Below are positions 26,220 to 35,732 of a stretch of 64,000 nt of DNA, piece after piece. The notes beneath the pieces were generated by a model. The model did not search any database and was not told where the DNA came from. It saw nothing but the letters and a program-made list of their open reading frames with translations. The DNA is from Pseudomonas shahriarae. Lineage in GTDB: Bacteria > Pseudomonadota > Gammaproteobacteria > Pseudomonadales > Pseudomonadaceae. The stretch lies in contig NZ_CP077085.1 of assembly GCF_014268455.2 (NCBI RefSeq), positions 2,108,001-2,172,000 on the forward strand, in the 5' to 3' direction. The position numbers and the translations under genes are program-made. The stretch's first letter is position 1. Every line of letters starts with the position of its first letter.

Positions 26220-28217
26220 TCACTGAGGTTTTTTCGTCACGTTGCTGCGAATTAACGCGCGTAGGGCGAAGCGACTCGGATGACAGGCCTCGGCGACACT
26301 GCGGGGCAGGGGCAGCGGTTCGTTGTCCAGCCACGCGGCCAACAGTTCGGCGCACAGGGGGGCGGTGATCAGGCCCCGTGAGCCGTGGCCGCTGTTGACG
26401 TACAGGCCGTCCAGCCATGGGCAGGCGATGTCCGGCGTATGCCGGGCGTCCTTGCGCAGGGCGTCATAGGCCTGGGCAAACGCCTGGGGATCGACCAGCG
26501 GCCCGACAATCGGCAGATAGTCCGGGCTGGTGCAACGAAACGCGGCGCGCCCCTCCAGGGTGTGTGGGGGCAGGCTGTCGGCGCGCAGGCGCTGGGCCAG
26601 GTCCGGGGAAATCTCCTGCAGCAGCGCCAGGTTACCGGCATGCTCGGCAGCGGTCGGCGCCAGGTCATCACTCTTGAAATCAAAGCTGGCGCCCAGGGTG
26701 TGTTCGCCCAGGCGGACCGGCGCGACATAGCCTTCGGCACAGACCACCGTGGCCAGCGCCTGGCTGTCGGCGGTCTGCGGCAACCGGGTGATTTGCCCGC
26801 GAATACGTTTAAGGGGCAGCTCGGCACTGGCGGCAAAACGCTTGACCTCGGCCGCCCCGGCCAGCACCACCACGGGGGCGCTGGCCAGCAACCTGTCACC
26901 GTCCCAGGCCTGCCATTGCTCGTCTACCTTGCGCAGTTCCAGGGCTTCATGCAGCACGTGCACGGTGATGCCCGGCTGGCGTGCCTGCCACTGGCAGAGG
27001 GCGGGCGGATGCACCCAGCCACCCTCGGGGAAAAACAGCCCGCCATACGCCAGGCCGACCCCGGCTCGGGCCTGGGCCTGATCCCTGTCCAGCAGGTGCA
27101 GCAAGTCCGGAGCAAATGCCTGGGCCAATTGGGCCTGGCGTTCGGCCTCCTTGGCGTTGAACGCCAGTTGCAGCACGCCACAAGCGTCCCAATCCACCCC
27201 TCGTTGCAGGTGTTCCAGCAGGCGCCGGGTATGCCCGAAGCCGCTGACAATCATCTGCGACAAGGCGGTGCCGTGGGCTGACAGCTTGAGGTAGAGCACC
27301 CCTTGCGGATTACCCGAGGCCTCCTGGGCCAGGCCTTCATGGCGTTCCAGCAGGCTCACCTGCCAGCCCCGTGCGGCCAGGCTCGCAGCACTGGTACAGC
27401 CGGCCATGCCGCCGCCGATCACCAGGGCGCGGCGCTCTCCCTTGAGGGCCGTCGGCCTGGCGAACCAGGGCTTGATCGGGGCCGGTAGCGGCGCGTCGGC
27501 CGGCCAACCGAGAAACTCGCCGCGCAGGATTTCCCACTTGTGACCGATGCCCGGTGTGCGCTTCATCTTGAACCCGGCGCTGTTGAGCAGGCGTCGCACC
27601 CAGCCGGTGCTGGTAAAGGTGCTGATGGTCGAGCCCGGGGCCGCCAGCCGTGCCAGCTCGGCGAACAGTTCGGCGGTCCACATGTCGGGGTTTTTCGCCG
27701 GGGCAAAACCGTCGAGAAACCAGGCGTCGATCTGCGCATCCAGTTGCGGCAGTTGCTCCAGGGCATCGCCGATCAGCAGGGTCAGCGTCACGCGCCCGTT
27801 CGCCAGGATCAGGCGCTGGAAGCCCTGATGAATGGCGACGTACTGCGCCAGCAATTGGTCAGCCAATGGCTTGAGCGCTGGCCAGAGGGCGAGGGCGCGT
27901 TGCAGGTCGGCGTGGCGCAGCGGGTACTTTTCCACGCTGACAAAATGCAGGCGCGCGCCCGGTACCGCGTGCTCCTCAAACAGCTGCCAGGCACACAGGA
28001 AGTTCAGCCCGGTGCCAAACCCCGTTTCCCCGATTACCAGGCGCCCGCCCACGGGCAGCGCGGCAAACCGCTCCTGCAGGCGGTTCTGCTCGAGGAACAC
28101 GTAGCGGGTTTCATCCAGGCCCGACTTGTCGGAGAAATACACGTCGTCGAACACCCGCGAGCGTGGGCGTCCCTGGTCGTCCCAGTCGAGCTGGGCATTG
28201 GGCTGTACGGGGTTCAT
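26220..28217 (-). CDS. mnmC: Bifunctional tRNA modification enzyme MnmC
   Basis: A 665-residue enzyme completing mnm5s2U at tRNA wobble position 34. The N-terminal MnmD methyltransferase (about residues 1-240) shows GETGFGTGLNFL and FLDGFAPAKNP. The C-terminal FAD-dependent oxidoreductase begins with the dinucleotide fold VIGGGMAGCTSA near 268. The order of activities is oxidative removal of carboxymethyl, then methylation. The ATG at 28217 is chosen; a TTG at 28223 would add two residues. It is convergent with the NEL toxin gene (8 bp gap) and lies between that gene and the NEL fragment gene. Confidence 0.95.
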   Translation of the reverse strand: MNPVQPNAQLDWDDQGRPRSRVFDDVYFSDKSGLDETRYVFLEQNRLQERFAALPVGGRLVIGETGFGTGLNFLCAWQLFEEHAVPGARLHFVSVEKYPLRHADLQRALALWPALKPLADQLLAQYVAIHQGFQRLILANGRVTLTLLIGDALEQLPQLDAQIDAWFLDGFAPAKNPDMWTAELFAELARLAAPGSTISTFTSTGWVRRLLNSAGFKMKRTPGIGHKWEILRGEFLGWPADAPLPAPIKPWFARPTALKGERRALVIGGGMAGCTSAASLAARGWQVSLLERHEGLAQEASGNPQGVLYLKLSAHGTALSQMIVSGFGHTRRLLEHLQRGVDWDACGVLQLAFNAKEAERQAQLAQAFAPDLLHLLDRDQAQARAGVGLAYGGLFFPEGGWVHPPALCQWQARQPGITVHVLHEALELRKVDEQWQAWDGDRLLASAPVVVLAGAAEVKRFAASAELPLKRIRGQITRLPQTADSQALATVVCAEGYVAPVRLGEHTLGASFDFKSDDLAPTAAEHAGNLALLQEISPDLAQRLRADSLPPHTLEGRAAFRCTSPDYLPIVGPLVDPQAFAQAYDALRKDARHTPDIACPWLDGLYVNSGHGSRGLITAPLCAELLAAWLDNEPLPLPRSVAEACHPSRFALRALIRSNVTKKPQ

Positions 28218-28414
28218 GGGCAACTCGGCAAAGACAAGGCGGCCATTCTAGTCGATCACGGGGGGCAGGGTTGAACCGGGTGTTAGCCGGCTACTTCATA
28301 CATGGAAAAACTCCCGGCGATAGCCCCCGATTCGATCAACAATCAGCGTTAATCCGGCGGGTTGGCGCAGGGTATCGTTAGGCGTTCAACCCTAGGCAAT
28401 AAGGGACATTGCTG

Positions 28415-28831
28415 ATGTCGGTACAGGACGATTTAACCCACACATTCACGCAGCTGCCGGGGCAGCCCAAGTTTGCGCAGTATGTCTCGTTTGCCAATGT
28501 GACCCGTGAGGGGCTGGACGCCGCGCATTCCCAGGTGCGCACGGCAGAGTTGTCGCCGGCACTCTTGCGTTTCCTGACGCAGTTGTCGTTCTGGCAAGCT
28601 CACCTCAAGCAGCAATTTCCCGCGACATTCCTCGCGGCGACGCAACCCTTCGATGCGCGCCAGCAACAACTTTTCGAGAGCAGCCAGAGCCTCACCGACG
28701 GGGAATACCTCGCGCAGATGGAAGCCCTGCGCGCGCCGCGCCGGCAAGCCGTCGACGAGGTGGTGGAGCGATTGACCGAGGAAGTAATGAAGCACCATGA
28801 CTTGGATATTTGTTACGTGCCCGAGGTCTGA
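28415..28831 (+). CDS. Stand-alone copy of the C-terminal part of a NEL domain
   Basis: A 138-residue protein. Residues 14-138 align without internal gaps to residues 1481-1605 of the NEL toxin encoded 2.2 kb upstream; by eye about one third of positions are identical, with shared blocks LPGQP, AELSP-LL, FW and ERLT. It lacks the catalytic Cys region and the leucine-rich repeats. AAGGGAC lies 7 nt before the ATG and the frame is intact, so it may be expressed. It may be a remnant of a former NEL gene, or a free-standing domain that modulates the full protein; neither is shown. Confidence 0.8.
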   Translation: MSVQDDLTHTFTQLPGQPKFAQYVSFANVTREGLDAAHSQVRTAELSPALLRFLTQLSFWQAHLKQQFPATFLAATQPFDARQQQLFESSQSLTDGEYLAQMEALRAPRRQAVDEVVERLTEEVMKHHDLDICYVPEV

Positions 28832-28933
28832 GCCGCAGCCCGGTCAATTGATCCACGGCAAGTGGCGTGGAATTGCTTGCCCGCCGTGCTGCCCAATCCG
28901 CTAGTCTTGATCCATCTTGGAAGGGAGTCGCCC

Positions 28934-30451
28934 ATGTTTGAATCCGCCGAAATTGGTCACGCCGTCGATAAGGACACTTACGACGCTGAAGTCCCGGCCT
29001 TGCGTGAGGCCTTGCTGGAAGCGCAGTTCGAGTTGCACCAGCAGGGACGCTTCCCGGTGATCGTGCTGATCAATGGCATCGAAGGCGCCGGCAAGGGCGA
29101 AACCGTCAAGCTGCTCAATGAATGGATGGATCCGCGCCTGATCGAGGTGCGCACCTTCGACCAGCAGACCGACGAAGAACTGGCCCGCCCGCCGGCCTGG
29201 CGCTACTGGCGACAACTGCCGGCCAAGGGGCGCATGGGCGTGTTCTTCGGCAACTGGTACAGCCAGATGCTGCAGGCGCGGGTCCATGGCCAGATCAAGG
29301 ATGCACGCCTGGACCAGGCCATTGCCGGGGCCGAGCGCCTGGAGCAGATGCTGTGCGATGAAGGGGCGCTGATCTTCAAGTTCTGGTTCCACCTCTCCAA
29401 GAAACAAATGAAGGCGCGGCTCAAGGCCCTGCAGGACGACCCACTGCACAGCTGGCGTATCAGCCCGCTGGACTGGCAGCAGTCCGAGACCTACGACAAG
29501 TTCGTGCATTTTGGTGAGCGCGTGCTGCGCCGCACCAGCCGTGACTATGCACCCTGGCATGTGATCGAAGGCGTGGATGCCAACTACCGCGGGCTGACCG
29601 TGGCCAGGATCCTTCTGGAGGGCCTGCAAAATGCCCTGAAGCTGTCCAAGGCCAGGGCCAGCGGCATCCATCCGGCGCCCTTGCCATCCTCGGTGGACCA
29701 GATGAGCCTGCTGGACAGCCTGGACATGACCCAGCGCCTGGAAAAGGACGACTACGAAGAGCAACTGATTACCGAACAGGCGCGGCTCTCGGGCCTGATG
29801 CGCGATAAACGCATGCGCAAACACGCGCTGGTCACGGTTTTTGAAGGTAACGACGCGGCGGGCAAGGGCGGGGCGATCCGCCGCGTGGCGGCGGCACTGG
29901 ACCCGCGCCAGTACCGCATCGTGCCGATTGCCGCGCCCACCGAAGACGAGCGCGCCCAGCCGTACTTGTGGCGGTTCTGGCGGCAGATCCCGGCGCGGGG
30001 CATGTTTACCGTGTTTGACCGCTCCTGGTATGGCCGGGTGTTGGTGGAGCGGGTCGAAGGTTTTTGCACCACGGCCGACTGGATGCGCGCCTACGCCGAG
30101 ATCAATGATTTCGAGGAGCAATTGCGCGACGCCGGGGTGATCGTGGTCAAGTTCTGGCTGGCGATTGATAAACAGACCCAGCTCGAGCGTTTTCAGGCCC
30201 GGGAAGAGATCCCGTTCAAACGCTTCAAAATCACCGAAGACGACTGGCGCAACCGCGACAAGTGGGATGTCTACCGGGCCGCGGTGGGCGACATGGTGGA
30301 CCGCACCAGCACCGAGATCGCGCCCTGGACCCTGGTGGAGGCCAACGACAAGCGCTGGGCACGGGTCAAGGTGCTGCGCACCATCAACCTGGCGCTGGAA
30401 GAGGCGTTCGCCAAGTCCGACAAGCACGACAAAAAGAAGAAGCACAAATAG
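28934..30451 (+). CDS. pap: Polyphosphate:AMP phosphotransferase
   Basis: A 505-residue enzyme with two fused PPK2-type P-loop domains, making ADP from AMP and polyphosphate in the cytoplasm. The first Walker A-like loop is NGIEGAGKGET (about residue 46) and the second is EGNDAAGKGG (about 308); each is followed by RP/QP-YLWRFWRQ-type lid motifs. The two-domain length marks the class II PPK2 enzymes. The ATG at 28934 has AAGGGAG 6 nt upstream. The tail is a Lys-rich stretch. Confidence 0.94.
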   Translation: MFESAEIGHAVDKDTYDAEVPALREALLEAQFELHQQGRFPVIVLINGIEGAGKGETVKLLNEWMDPRLIEVRTFDQQTDEELARPPAWRYWRQLPAKGRMGVFFGNWYSQMLQARVHGQIKDARLDQAIAGAERLEQMLCDEGALIFKFWFHLSKKQMKARLKALQDDPLHSWRISPLDWQQSETYDKFVHFGERVLRRTSRDYAPWHVIEGVDANYRGLTVARILLEGLQNALKLSKARASGIHPAPLPSSVDQMSLLDSLDMTQRLEKDDYEEQLITEQARLSGLMRDKRMRKHALVTVFEGNDAAGKGGAIRRVAAALDPRQYRIVPIAAPTEDERAQPYLWRFWRQIPARGMFTVFDRSWYGRVLVERVEGFCTTADWMRAYAEINDFEEQLRDAGVIVVKFWLAIDKQTQLERFQAREEIPFKRFKITEDDWRNRDKWDVYRAAVGDMVDRTSTEIAPWTLVEANDKRWARVKVLRTINLALEEAFAKSDKHDKKKKHK

Positions 30452-30552
30452 CGCCATGCTTTTGCATACGCCAGGTGAATGATCGTCGCGATCGCCAGGC
30501 CCTGGATCTATCCTCGATCTGTCTCCCAATAACGACAAGATCGAGGTAGCCC

Positions 30553-31737
30553 ATGCGTGAAGTAGTGATCGTCGACAGCGTGCGAACCGGCCTGGCCAAG
30601 TCCTTTCGCGGCAAGTTCAACCAGACCCGCCCTGATGACATGGCCGCGCATTGCGTCAACGCCTTGCTGGCACGCAGTGGCATCGACCCGGCCAGTGTCG
30701 AGGATTGCATTGTCGGCGCCGGCTCCAACGAAGGCGCCCAGGGCTACAACATCGGCCGCAACGTGGCAGTGCTGTCGCGCCTGGGCACCGGCACCGCCGG
30801 CATGACCCTCAACCGTTTCTGTTCATCGGGGCTGCAGGCGATTGCCATCGCGGCCAACCAGATCGCCTCGGGGTGCAGCGACATCATTGTCGCCGGTGGT
30901 GTCGAGTCCATCAGCCTGACCATGAAGAGCGTGAATACCGACAACCTGATCAACCCATTGCTCAAGGAGCAGGTGCCGGGCATCTACTTCCCCATGGGCC
31001 AGACCGCCGAAATAGTTGCCCGCCGCTATAACGTCAGCCGCGAAGAGCAGGACCTGTACGCCCTGCAAAGCCAGCAGCGCACCGCCCAGGCCCAGGCCGA
31101 CGGGCTGTTCGACGATGAAATCGTGGCCATGGCGGTCAAGTACAAGGTCGAGGACAAGCACTCCGGCGAGGTGCAGATCCTCGACGGCGTGGTCGATCGC
31201 GACGACTGCAACCGCCCGGACACCACCCTGGCCAGCCTGAGTGGGCTCAAGCCGGTGTTTGCCGAGGATGGTTCGGTGACGGCAGGTAACTCATCGCAAC
31301 TGTCCGACGGCGCGTCGATGACCCTGGTGATGAGCCTGGAAAAAGCCCTGGAACTGGGGCTCAAGCCCAAGGCGTTTTTCCGTGGCTTTACCGTGGCCGG
31401 CTGCGAGCCGGACGAGATGGGCATCGGCCCGGTGTTCTCGGTGCCCAAATTGCTCAAGGCCCGTGGCCTGCAAGTGGCGGACATCGACCTGTGGGAGCTC
31501 AACGAGGCGTTCGCGTCCCAGTGCCTGTATGCGCGCAATCGTCTGGAGATCGACAATGCCAGGTACAACGTCAACGGCGGTTCGATCTCCATTGGCCATC
31601 CGTTCGGCATGACCGGGTCACGGCAGGTCGGGCACCTGGTGCGGGAGCTGCAACGGCGCAATTTGCGTTATGGCATCGTCACCATGTGCGTGGGCGGCGG
31701 GATGGGGGCAACCGGGCTGTTTGAAGCTGTGCGCTGA
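30553..31737 (+). CDS. Thiolase family acyl-CoA acetyltransferase
   Basis: A 394-residue thiolase. Cys90 (NRFCSSGLQAI) is the acyl-accepting nucleophile, His near 349 (SIGHPFGMTG) and Cys near 379 (TMCVGGGMGATG) complete the active site. It may catalyse either thiolytic beta-oxidation or condensation of acetyl-CoA; the substrate chain length is not visible. GAGG lies before the ATG. No other fatty-acid degradation gene is adjacent, and a repeat element begins 25 nt after its stop. Confidence 0.92.
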   Translation: MREVVIVDSVRTGLAKSFRGKFNQTRPDDMAAHCVNALLARSGIDPASVEDCIVGAGSNEGAQGYNIGRNVAVLSRLGTGTAGMTLNRFCSSGLQAIAIAANQIASGCSDIIVAGGVESISLTMKSVNTDNLINPLLKEQVPGIYFPMGQTAEIVARRYNVSREEQDLYALQSQQRTAQAQADGLFDDEIVAMAVKYKVEDKHSGEVQILDGVVDRDDCNRPDTTLASLSGLKPVFAEDGSVTAGNSSQLSDGASMTLVMSLEKALELGLKPKAFFRGFTVAGCEPDEMGIGPVFSVPKLLKARGLQVADIDLWELNEAFASQCLYARNRLEIDNARYNVNGGSISIGHPFGMTGSRQVGHLVRELQRRNLRYGIVTMCVGGGMGATGLFEAVR

Positions 31738-31761
31738 TCTGGCCCTGGGGGCCCAATTATT

Positions 31762-32148
31762 AAATGCAGCTTCGTGCTCTGGCTCTGCTGTTGTTGCTCT
31801 GCTTTTGATCTGGCTTTTGATCTTGATCTTAGGCGCCCCGTTAAACCACGATGGCCGCAGGCAGGCATTGCGCAGTGGGCACCCCGGCATGGATGCCGGG
31901 GTAGCCGCGACACGGCCATGGATGGCCGATCGCGGCGGGCCCACGGAGCAATGCCTGACTGCGGGCATGCCGAGCCTAGGCGAGGCACCGAGTGGTGGGG
32001 CAGGAGCCCTTTTGGTTACTTTTGGCTGGGCCGGCACTCCGGGCTCTTTTCCAAAAGTGACCCGCTGTAAGAGCGGAACCAATAGCGGCCGTGACCGCAG
32101 CAATGGATATGTACACATACCCAGAGGATAGCTGTGTAGATACCCATG
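31762..32148 (+). repeat. Structured repeat element, copy A
   Basis: A gene-free element of about 390 bp, also present as copies B and C. Core fold: a 30-bp outer stem (31851-31880 with 31939-31968, four mismatches) enclosing a perfect hairpin (31881-31902) and a second hairpin (31904-31936). An outer lock pairs ACCAC (31845-31849) with GTGGT (31992-31996) and GCCCC (31835-31839) with GGGGC (31997-32001). Downstream helices are GAGCCC/GGGCTC (32004-32009, 32041-32046), ACTTTTGG/CCAAAAGT (32018-32025, 32051-32058) and CCGCT/AGCGG (32062-32066, 32072-32076). A 15-nt insertion absent from B and C lies at about 32026-32040. Open frames through it are not credible genes. Confidence 0.85.
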
Positions 32149-32189
32149 CTGCGATAGCGTCACCGCGATGCAACTGATGTACCGAGGTG

Positions 32190-32235
32190 CTTGCATCGCA
32201 GGCAAGCCAGCTCCCACACAAGCCAGCTCCCACAG
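32190..32235 (-). repeat. REP half-site with 16-bp tandem duplication
   Basis: The REP end GGCAAGCCAGCTCCCACA is present, and its last 16 bases, CAAGCCAGCTCCCACA, are repeated exactly in tandem (32203-32218 and 32219-32234). It lies just 3' of structured repeat copy A. A degenerate partner may lie at 32151-32170. Confidence 0.85.
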
Positions 32236-32329
32236 TTGATTTGCGGTATGCCTGATAAAAAACTTCGCCAAGGTCCACCCACATCCCCCTAGAATGCGGC
32301 TTCCTCTACCTCTGGCTCTTGGGGCACTC

Positions 32330-33289
32330 ATGCACATCTCTTCCGGCCGCTGGGTCTACGGTTTATCCCTGACCCTGCTGACCGCGCTGCTCTGGGGCAT
32401 TCTGCCGATCAAGCTCAAACAGGTGCTGCAGGTGATGGACCCGATCACCGTGACCTGGTTTCGCCTGATGGTGTCCGGCAGTTGCCTGTTCGTTTATCTG
32501 GCCGCCGTCAAGCGTCTGCCCAGCCCGAAAGTCTTGGGCAAGCGCGGTGGCTGGCTGGTGGCGATGGCGGTGTGTGGGCTGCTGGGCAACTACGTGCTCT
32601 ATCTGGTGGGGCTGAAGATGTTGAGCCCCGGCACGGCGCAACTGGTGGTGCAGATGGGGCCGATCTTTTTGATGATCGCCAGTGTGTTTCTGTTCAAGGA
32701 GCGTTTCAGCCTGGGGCAGGGGGTAGGCCTGTTGGTGCTGATCATCGGCTTTGCACTGTTCTTCAACCAGCGCCTGGCGGAGCTGCTGACATCCCTGGGC
32801 ACTTACACCGCCGGGGTGCTGACGATTCTGCTGGCGACCACCATCTGGGTGTTCTACGCCCTGGGCCAGAAGCAATTGCTGACGGTGTGGAATTCACTGC
32901 AGGTGATGATGGTGATTTACCTGTCTTGCGCATTTCTCCTGTTGCCCTGGGTACATCCCATGGAGGCGCTGCAACTGAGCCCATTGCAAGGCTGGCTGTT
33001 GCTGGCGTGCTGTTTCAATACGCTGATTGCCTATGGCGCCTTTGCCGAAGCCTTGGCTCACTGGGAAGCGTCGCGGGTCAGTGCGACGTTGGCGATTACA
33101 CCGCTGGTGACCTTTGTGGCGGTGGCGATTGCCGCCTGGTTGTGGCCTGACTATGTGCATGCCGAGCAGATCAATGGCCTGGGTTACGGCGGTGCGGTGC
33201 TGGTGGTATTGGGGTCGGCGTCGGTGGCGTTGGCGCCGTCCTTGATCGCCGGGCTCAAGGCCCGGCGCGCAAGGTTGGCCCACCTTTAG
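32330..33289 (+). CDS. EamA/DMT-family transporter
   Basis: A 319-residue inner-membrane protein with about ten transmembrane helices arranged as two EamA repeats (first half LSLTLLTALLWGILPIKLKQ, second half beginning near TAGVLTILLATTIWVFYALG). The substrate is unknown; relatives export metabolites or amino acids. The ATG at 32330 is chosen because it begins just before the first helix; the longer frame adds a short non-conserved-looking extension. It is convergent with fumC, 1 bp apart. Confidence 0.85.
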   Translation: MHISSGRWVYGLSLTLLTALLWGILPIKLKQVLQVMDPITVTWFRLMVSGSCLFVYLAAVKRLPSPKVLGKRGGWLVAMAVCGLLGNYVLYLVGLKMLSPGTAQLVVQMGPIFLMIASVFLFKERFSLGQGVGLLVLIIGFALFFNQRLAELLTSLGTYTAGVLTILLATTIWVFYALGQKQLLTVWNSLQVMMVIYLSCAFLLLPWVHPMEALQLSPLQGWLLLACCFNTLIAYGAFAEALAHWEASRVSATLAITPLVTFVAVAIAAWLWPDYVHAEQINGLGYGGAVLVVLGSASVALAPSLIAGLKARRARLAHL

Positions 33290-33290
33290 G

Positions 33291-34679
33291 TCAATGCCCG
33301 GCTTCGAGCATATTCTCCGGGCGTACCCACTGGTCGAATTCGGCATCGGTGAGGTAGCCCAGCTCCAGCGCTGCTTCACGTAGCGTCAGCCCTTCGGCAT
33401 AGGCTTTCTTGGCAATCTGCGCCGACTTGTCATAGCCGATATGCGGGTTCAGCGCGGTCACCAGCATCAAACCCCGTTCCAGGTGCGCGGCCATTTGCTC
33501 GGCGTCGGGCTCAAGGCCCGCGATGCAATGTTCCTGGAAGTTGCGGCAGCCATCGGCCAGCAAGCGGATCGACTCCAGCAGGTTGTGGATAATCACCGGC
33601 TTGTACACGTTCAACTGCAAATGCCCTTGGCTGGCGGCAATGCCGATGGTCACGTCGTTGCCCAGCACCTGGCACGCCAGCATCGACAGCGCCTCGCACT
33701 GGGTCGGGTTGACCTTGCCGGGCATGATCGAACTGCCCGGCTCATTGGCCGGCAGGCGCACTTCGGCCAGCCCAGCGCGTGGCCCCGAGCCCAGCAGGCG
33801 CAGGTCGTTGGCGATTTTCATCAAGGCCACGGCCAGGGTTTTCAGGGCGCCGGACAGGGTGGTCAGCGGCTCATGGCCCGACAATGCGGCGAACTTGTTG
33901 GGCGCAGTGACAAACGGCAGCCCGGACAACGCAGCGATTTCTGCGGCAATCGCCTCGCCAAAGCCGTGGGGCGAGTTCAGGCCGGTGCCTACCGCCGTGC
34001 CGCCCTGGGCCAGCTCGCACACGGCGGGCAGGGCGCTGCGAATGGCGCGCTCGGCATAGTCCAGTTGGGCGATGAACGCGGAGACTTCCTGGCCGAAGGT
34101 GATCGGCGTGGCGTCCATCATATGGGTGCGGCCGGTCTTGACCAGCTTCATATGGCGCGCCGACAACTCCGCCAGCCCGCCAGACAGTTCGCGCAACGCC
34201 GGCAGCAACTGCTCGTGCACCGCCTGTACCGTGGCGATGCTCATGGCGGTGGGGAAGCAGTCGTTGGAGCTCTGGGAGCGGTTGACGTGATCGTTGGGGT
34301 GTACCGGGCTCTTGCCGCCACGGGGCCCGCCCGACAGCTCGTTGGCGCGGCCGGCGAGCACTTCGTTGGCGTTCATATTGCTCTGGGTGCCACTGCCGGT
34401 CTGCCAGACCACCAAGGGGAACTGGTCATCGTGCTGGCCGTCGAGCACTTCGTCGGCGGCCTGTTCGATCAGCCGGGCAATATCGGCGGGCAGGTCGCCA
34501 TTGCGGTCGTTGACCCGCGCCGCCGCTTTCTTGATCAGGACCAGGGCGTGCAGGACCGCCAGTGGCATGCGTTGTTCGCCGATGGCGAAATTGACCAGTG
34601 AACGCTGGGTCTGTGCGCCCCAGTAAGCGTCATCCGGGACTTGTACTTCGCCCAGGCTGTCGGTTTCGATACGGCTCAT
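33291..34679 (-). CDS. fumC: Class II fumarate hydratase FumC
   Basis: A 462-residue homotetrameric, iron-independent fumarase interconverting fumarate and malate. The superfamily signature [16 protein letters not shown] is near residue 318, the active-site [14 protein letters not shown] near 129, and the [11 protein letters not shown]is segment near 187. The start is the ATG at 34679, since [15 protein letters not shown] is the usual N-terminus. Its neighbourhood (DUF2059, bolA, trhO downstream on the other strand) matches the locus I recall as fumC2 in P. aeruginosa. Argininosuccinate lyase and aspartase are excluded by these motifs. Confidence 0.95.
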   Translation of the reverse strand: MSRIETDSLGEVQVPDDAYWGAQTQRSLVNFAIGEQRMPLAVLHALVLIKKAAARVNDRNGDLPADIARLIEQAADEVLDGQHDDQFPLVVWQTGSGTQSNMNANEVLAGRANELSGGPRGGKSPVHPNDHVNRSQSSNDCFPTAMSIATVQAVHEQLLPALRELSGGLAELSARHMKLVKTGRTHMMDATPITFGQEVSAFIAQLDYAERAIRSALPAVCELAQGGTAVGTGLNSPHGFGEAIAAEIAALSGLPFVTAPNKFAALSGHEPLTTLSGALKTLAVALMKIANDLRLLGSGPRAGLAEVRLPANEPGSSIMPGKVNPTQCEALSMLACQVLGNDVTIGIAASQGHLQLNVYKPVIIHNLLESIRLLADGCRNFQEHCIAGLEPDAEQMAAHLERGLMLVTALNPHIGYDKSAQIAKKAYAEGLTLREAALELGYLTDAEFDQWVRPENMLEAGH

Positions 34680-34872
34680 CGCAGGGACTCTCCTTGTAGT
34701 CGGTTTGCGCAGTTTAGGCCCTGGGGGGGCGATTGGGTTCCATAAAAGCCATTTCATCGGCCAACCCCCCGCAAAACCAGGCGCTATAAGGCGTGGGGTT
34801 GAGTGCCAGCGTTTTTTAGGCGCAGAATGGTCGCCCTTGGGGTATTACCTCGCCTGCTAGAAAGGAAACTCG

Positions 34873-35388
34873 ATGACTCGTCTTCGTGCCATCTGTACCG
34901 CGGTTGCTCTGGTCTGTGCCAGCGGCCAGGTTTTTGCCGATACCGCCAGCCACAACGCCAGTGCCGAAGCCTTCCTGACCCTGGCTCACGCGGACAAGCT
35001 GGGCACCCCGGTGTACATGCAAGTGCAGCAAATGTTCGCCCAGCGTTTCGAGCAGACCAAGGCGCCTGCCGCCAAGCAAACCGTGCTCGACACCTACCAG
35101 GCCAAGGCCAACGCCGCCCTGGACCAGGCCATTGGCTGGAACAAGCTCAAGCCGGACATGGTCAAGCTCTACACCAGCAACTTCAGCGAGTCCGAACTCA
35201 AAGACCTGGTTGCCTTCTACAAATCGCCACTGGGCAAGAAAGTCCTGGAGAAAATGCCGCAACTGACCCAGCAATCGGCCCAGTTGACCCAGGCCAAGCT
35301 GGAAAGCGCGGTACCTGTCGTGAACAAGCTGTTGGAAGACATGACCAACGAGCTGACCCCCAAAGCCGCACCCGCCAAGAAGAAGTAA
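34873..35388 (+). CDS. DUF2059 periplasmic protein
   Basis: A 171-residue protein. A signal peptide (MTRLRAICTAVALVCASGQV, cleavage after FAD or nearby) precedes an all-helical DUF2059 domain with the conserved block FSESELKDLVAFYKSPLGKK near residue 97. It ends in an Ala/Pro/Lys tail. Function is unknown. AAAGGAAA lies before the ATG. The stop is 3 nt before bolA, so the two are likely cotranscribed. Confidence 0.92.
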   Translation: MTRLRAICTAVALVCASGQVFADTASHNASAEAFLTLAHADKLGTPVYMQVQQMFAQRFEQTKAPAAKQTVLDTYQAKANAALDQAIGWNKLKPDMVKLYTSNFSESELKDLVAFYKSPLGKKVLEKMPQLTQQSAQLTQAKLESAVPVVNKLLEDMTNELTPKAAPAKKK

Positions 35389-35391
35389 GCA

Positions 35392-35691
35392 ATGACCATG
35401 CAGCAGCGTATCGAATCGGCACTTGCCGCCCTGAGCCCGGAACACATGAGTGTGCTGGACGAAAGCCACATGCACAGCCGTGGATTGCAGACGCATTTCA
35501 AGGCCGTGCTGGTCAGCCAGCAGTTCGAGGGGCTCAACCGCGTCAAGCGCCACCAGAAGGTCTACGCCACGTTGGGCGACCTGATGAGCGAGTTCCATGC
35601 GCTGGCGCTGCATACCTACACGCCTGAAGAATGGGCAAAAACCGACGCAGCCCCGGCCTCGCCGACCTGCGCTGGCGGTAGCAAACACTGA
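35392..35691 (+). CDS. bolA: BolA family protein
   Basis: A 99-residue protein of the BolA/IbaG family, which pairs with monothiol glutaredoxins in iron-sulfur metabolism and has been linked to stress morphology. Family features are LDESHMHSRG near residue 21 (His ligand region), HFKAVLVSQQFEGLNRVKRH (helix-turn-helix-like core) and the late HALALHTYTPEEW with another conserved His. It follows DUF2059 by 3 nt and is followed by an intrinsic terminator. Confidence 0.95.
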   Translation: MTMQQRIESALAALSPEHMSVLDESHMHSRGLQTHFKAVLVSQQFEGLNRVKRHQKVYATLGDLMSEFHALALHTYTPEEWAKTDAAPASPTCAGGSKH

Positions 35692-35732
35692 TATCCGGCT
35701 GCTACAAGGGCCTATGTTTTGCTAGAATCCGC

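Noticed and set aside
31618..32337. Long open frames on both strands through the repeat block after the thiolase
   Set aside because: They follow the structured repeat and REP sequences, reappear in the other copies, and have no ribosome site or recognisable protein features.
34803..35627. A 274-codon frame overlapping the DUF2059 and bolA genes
   Set aside because: It is out of frame with two genes that have clear family features and ribosome sites, so it is a shadow frame.
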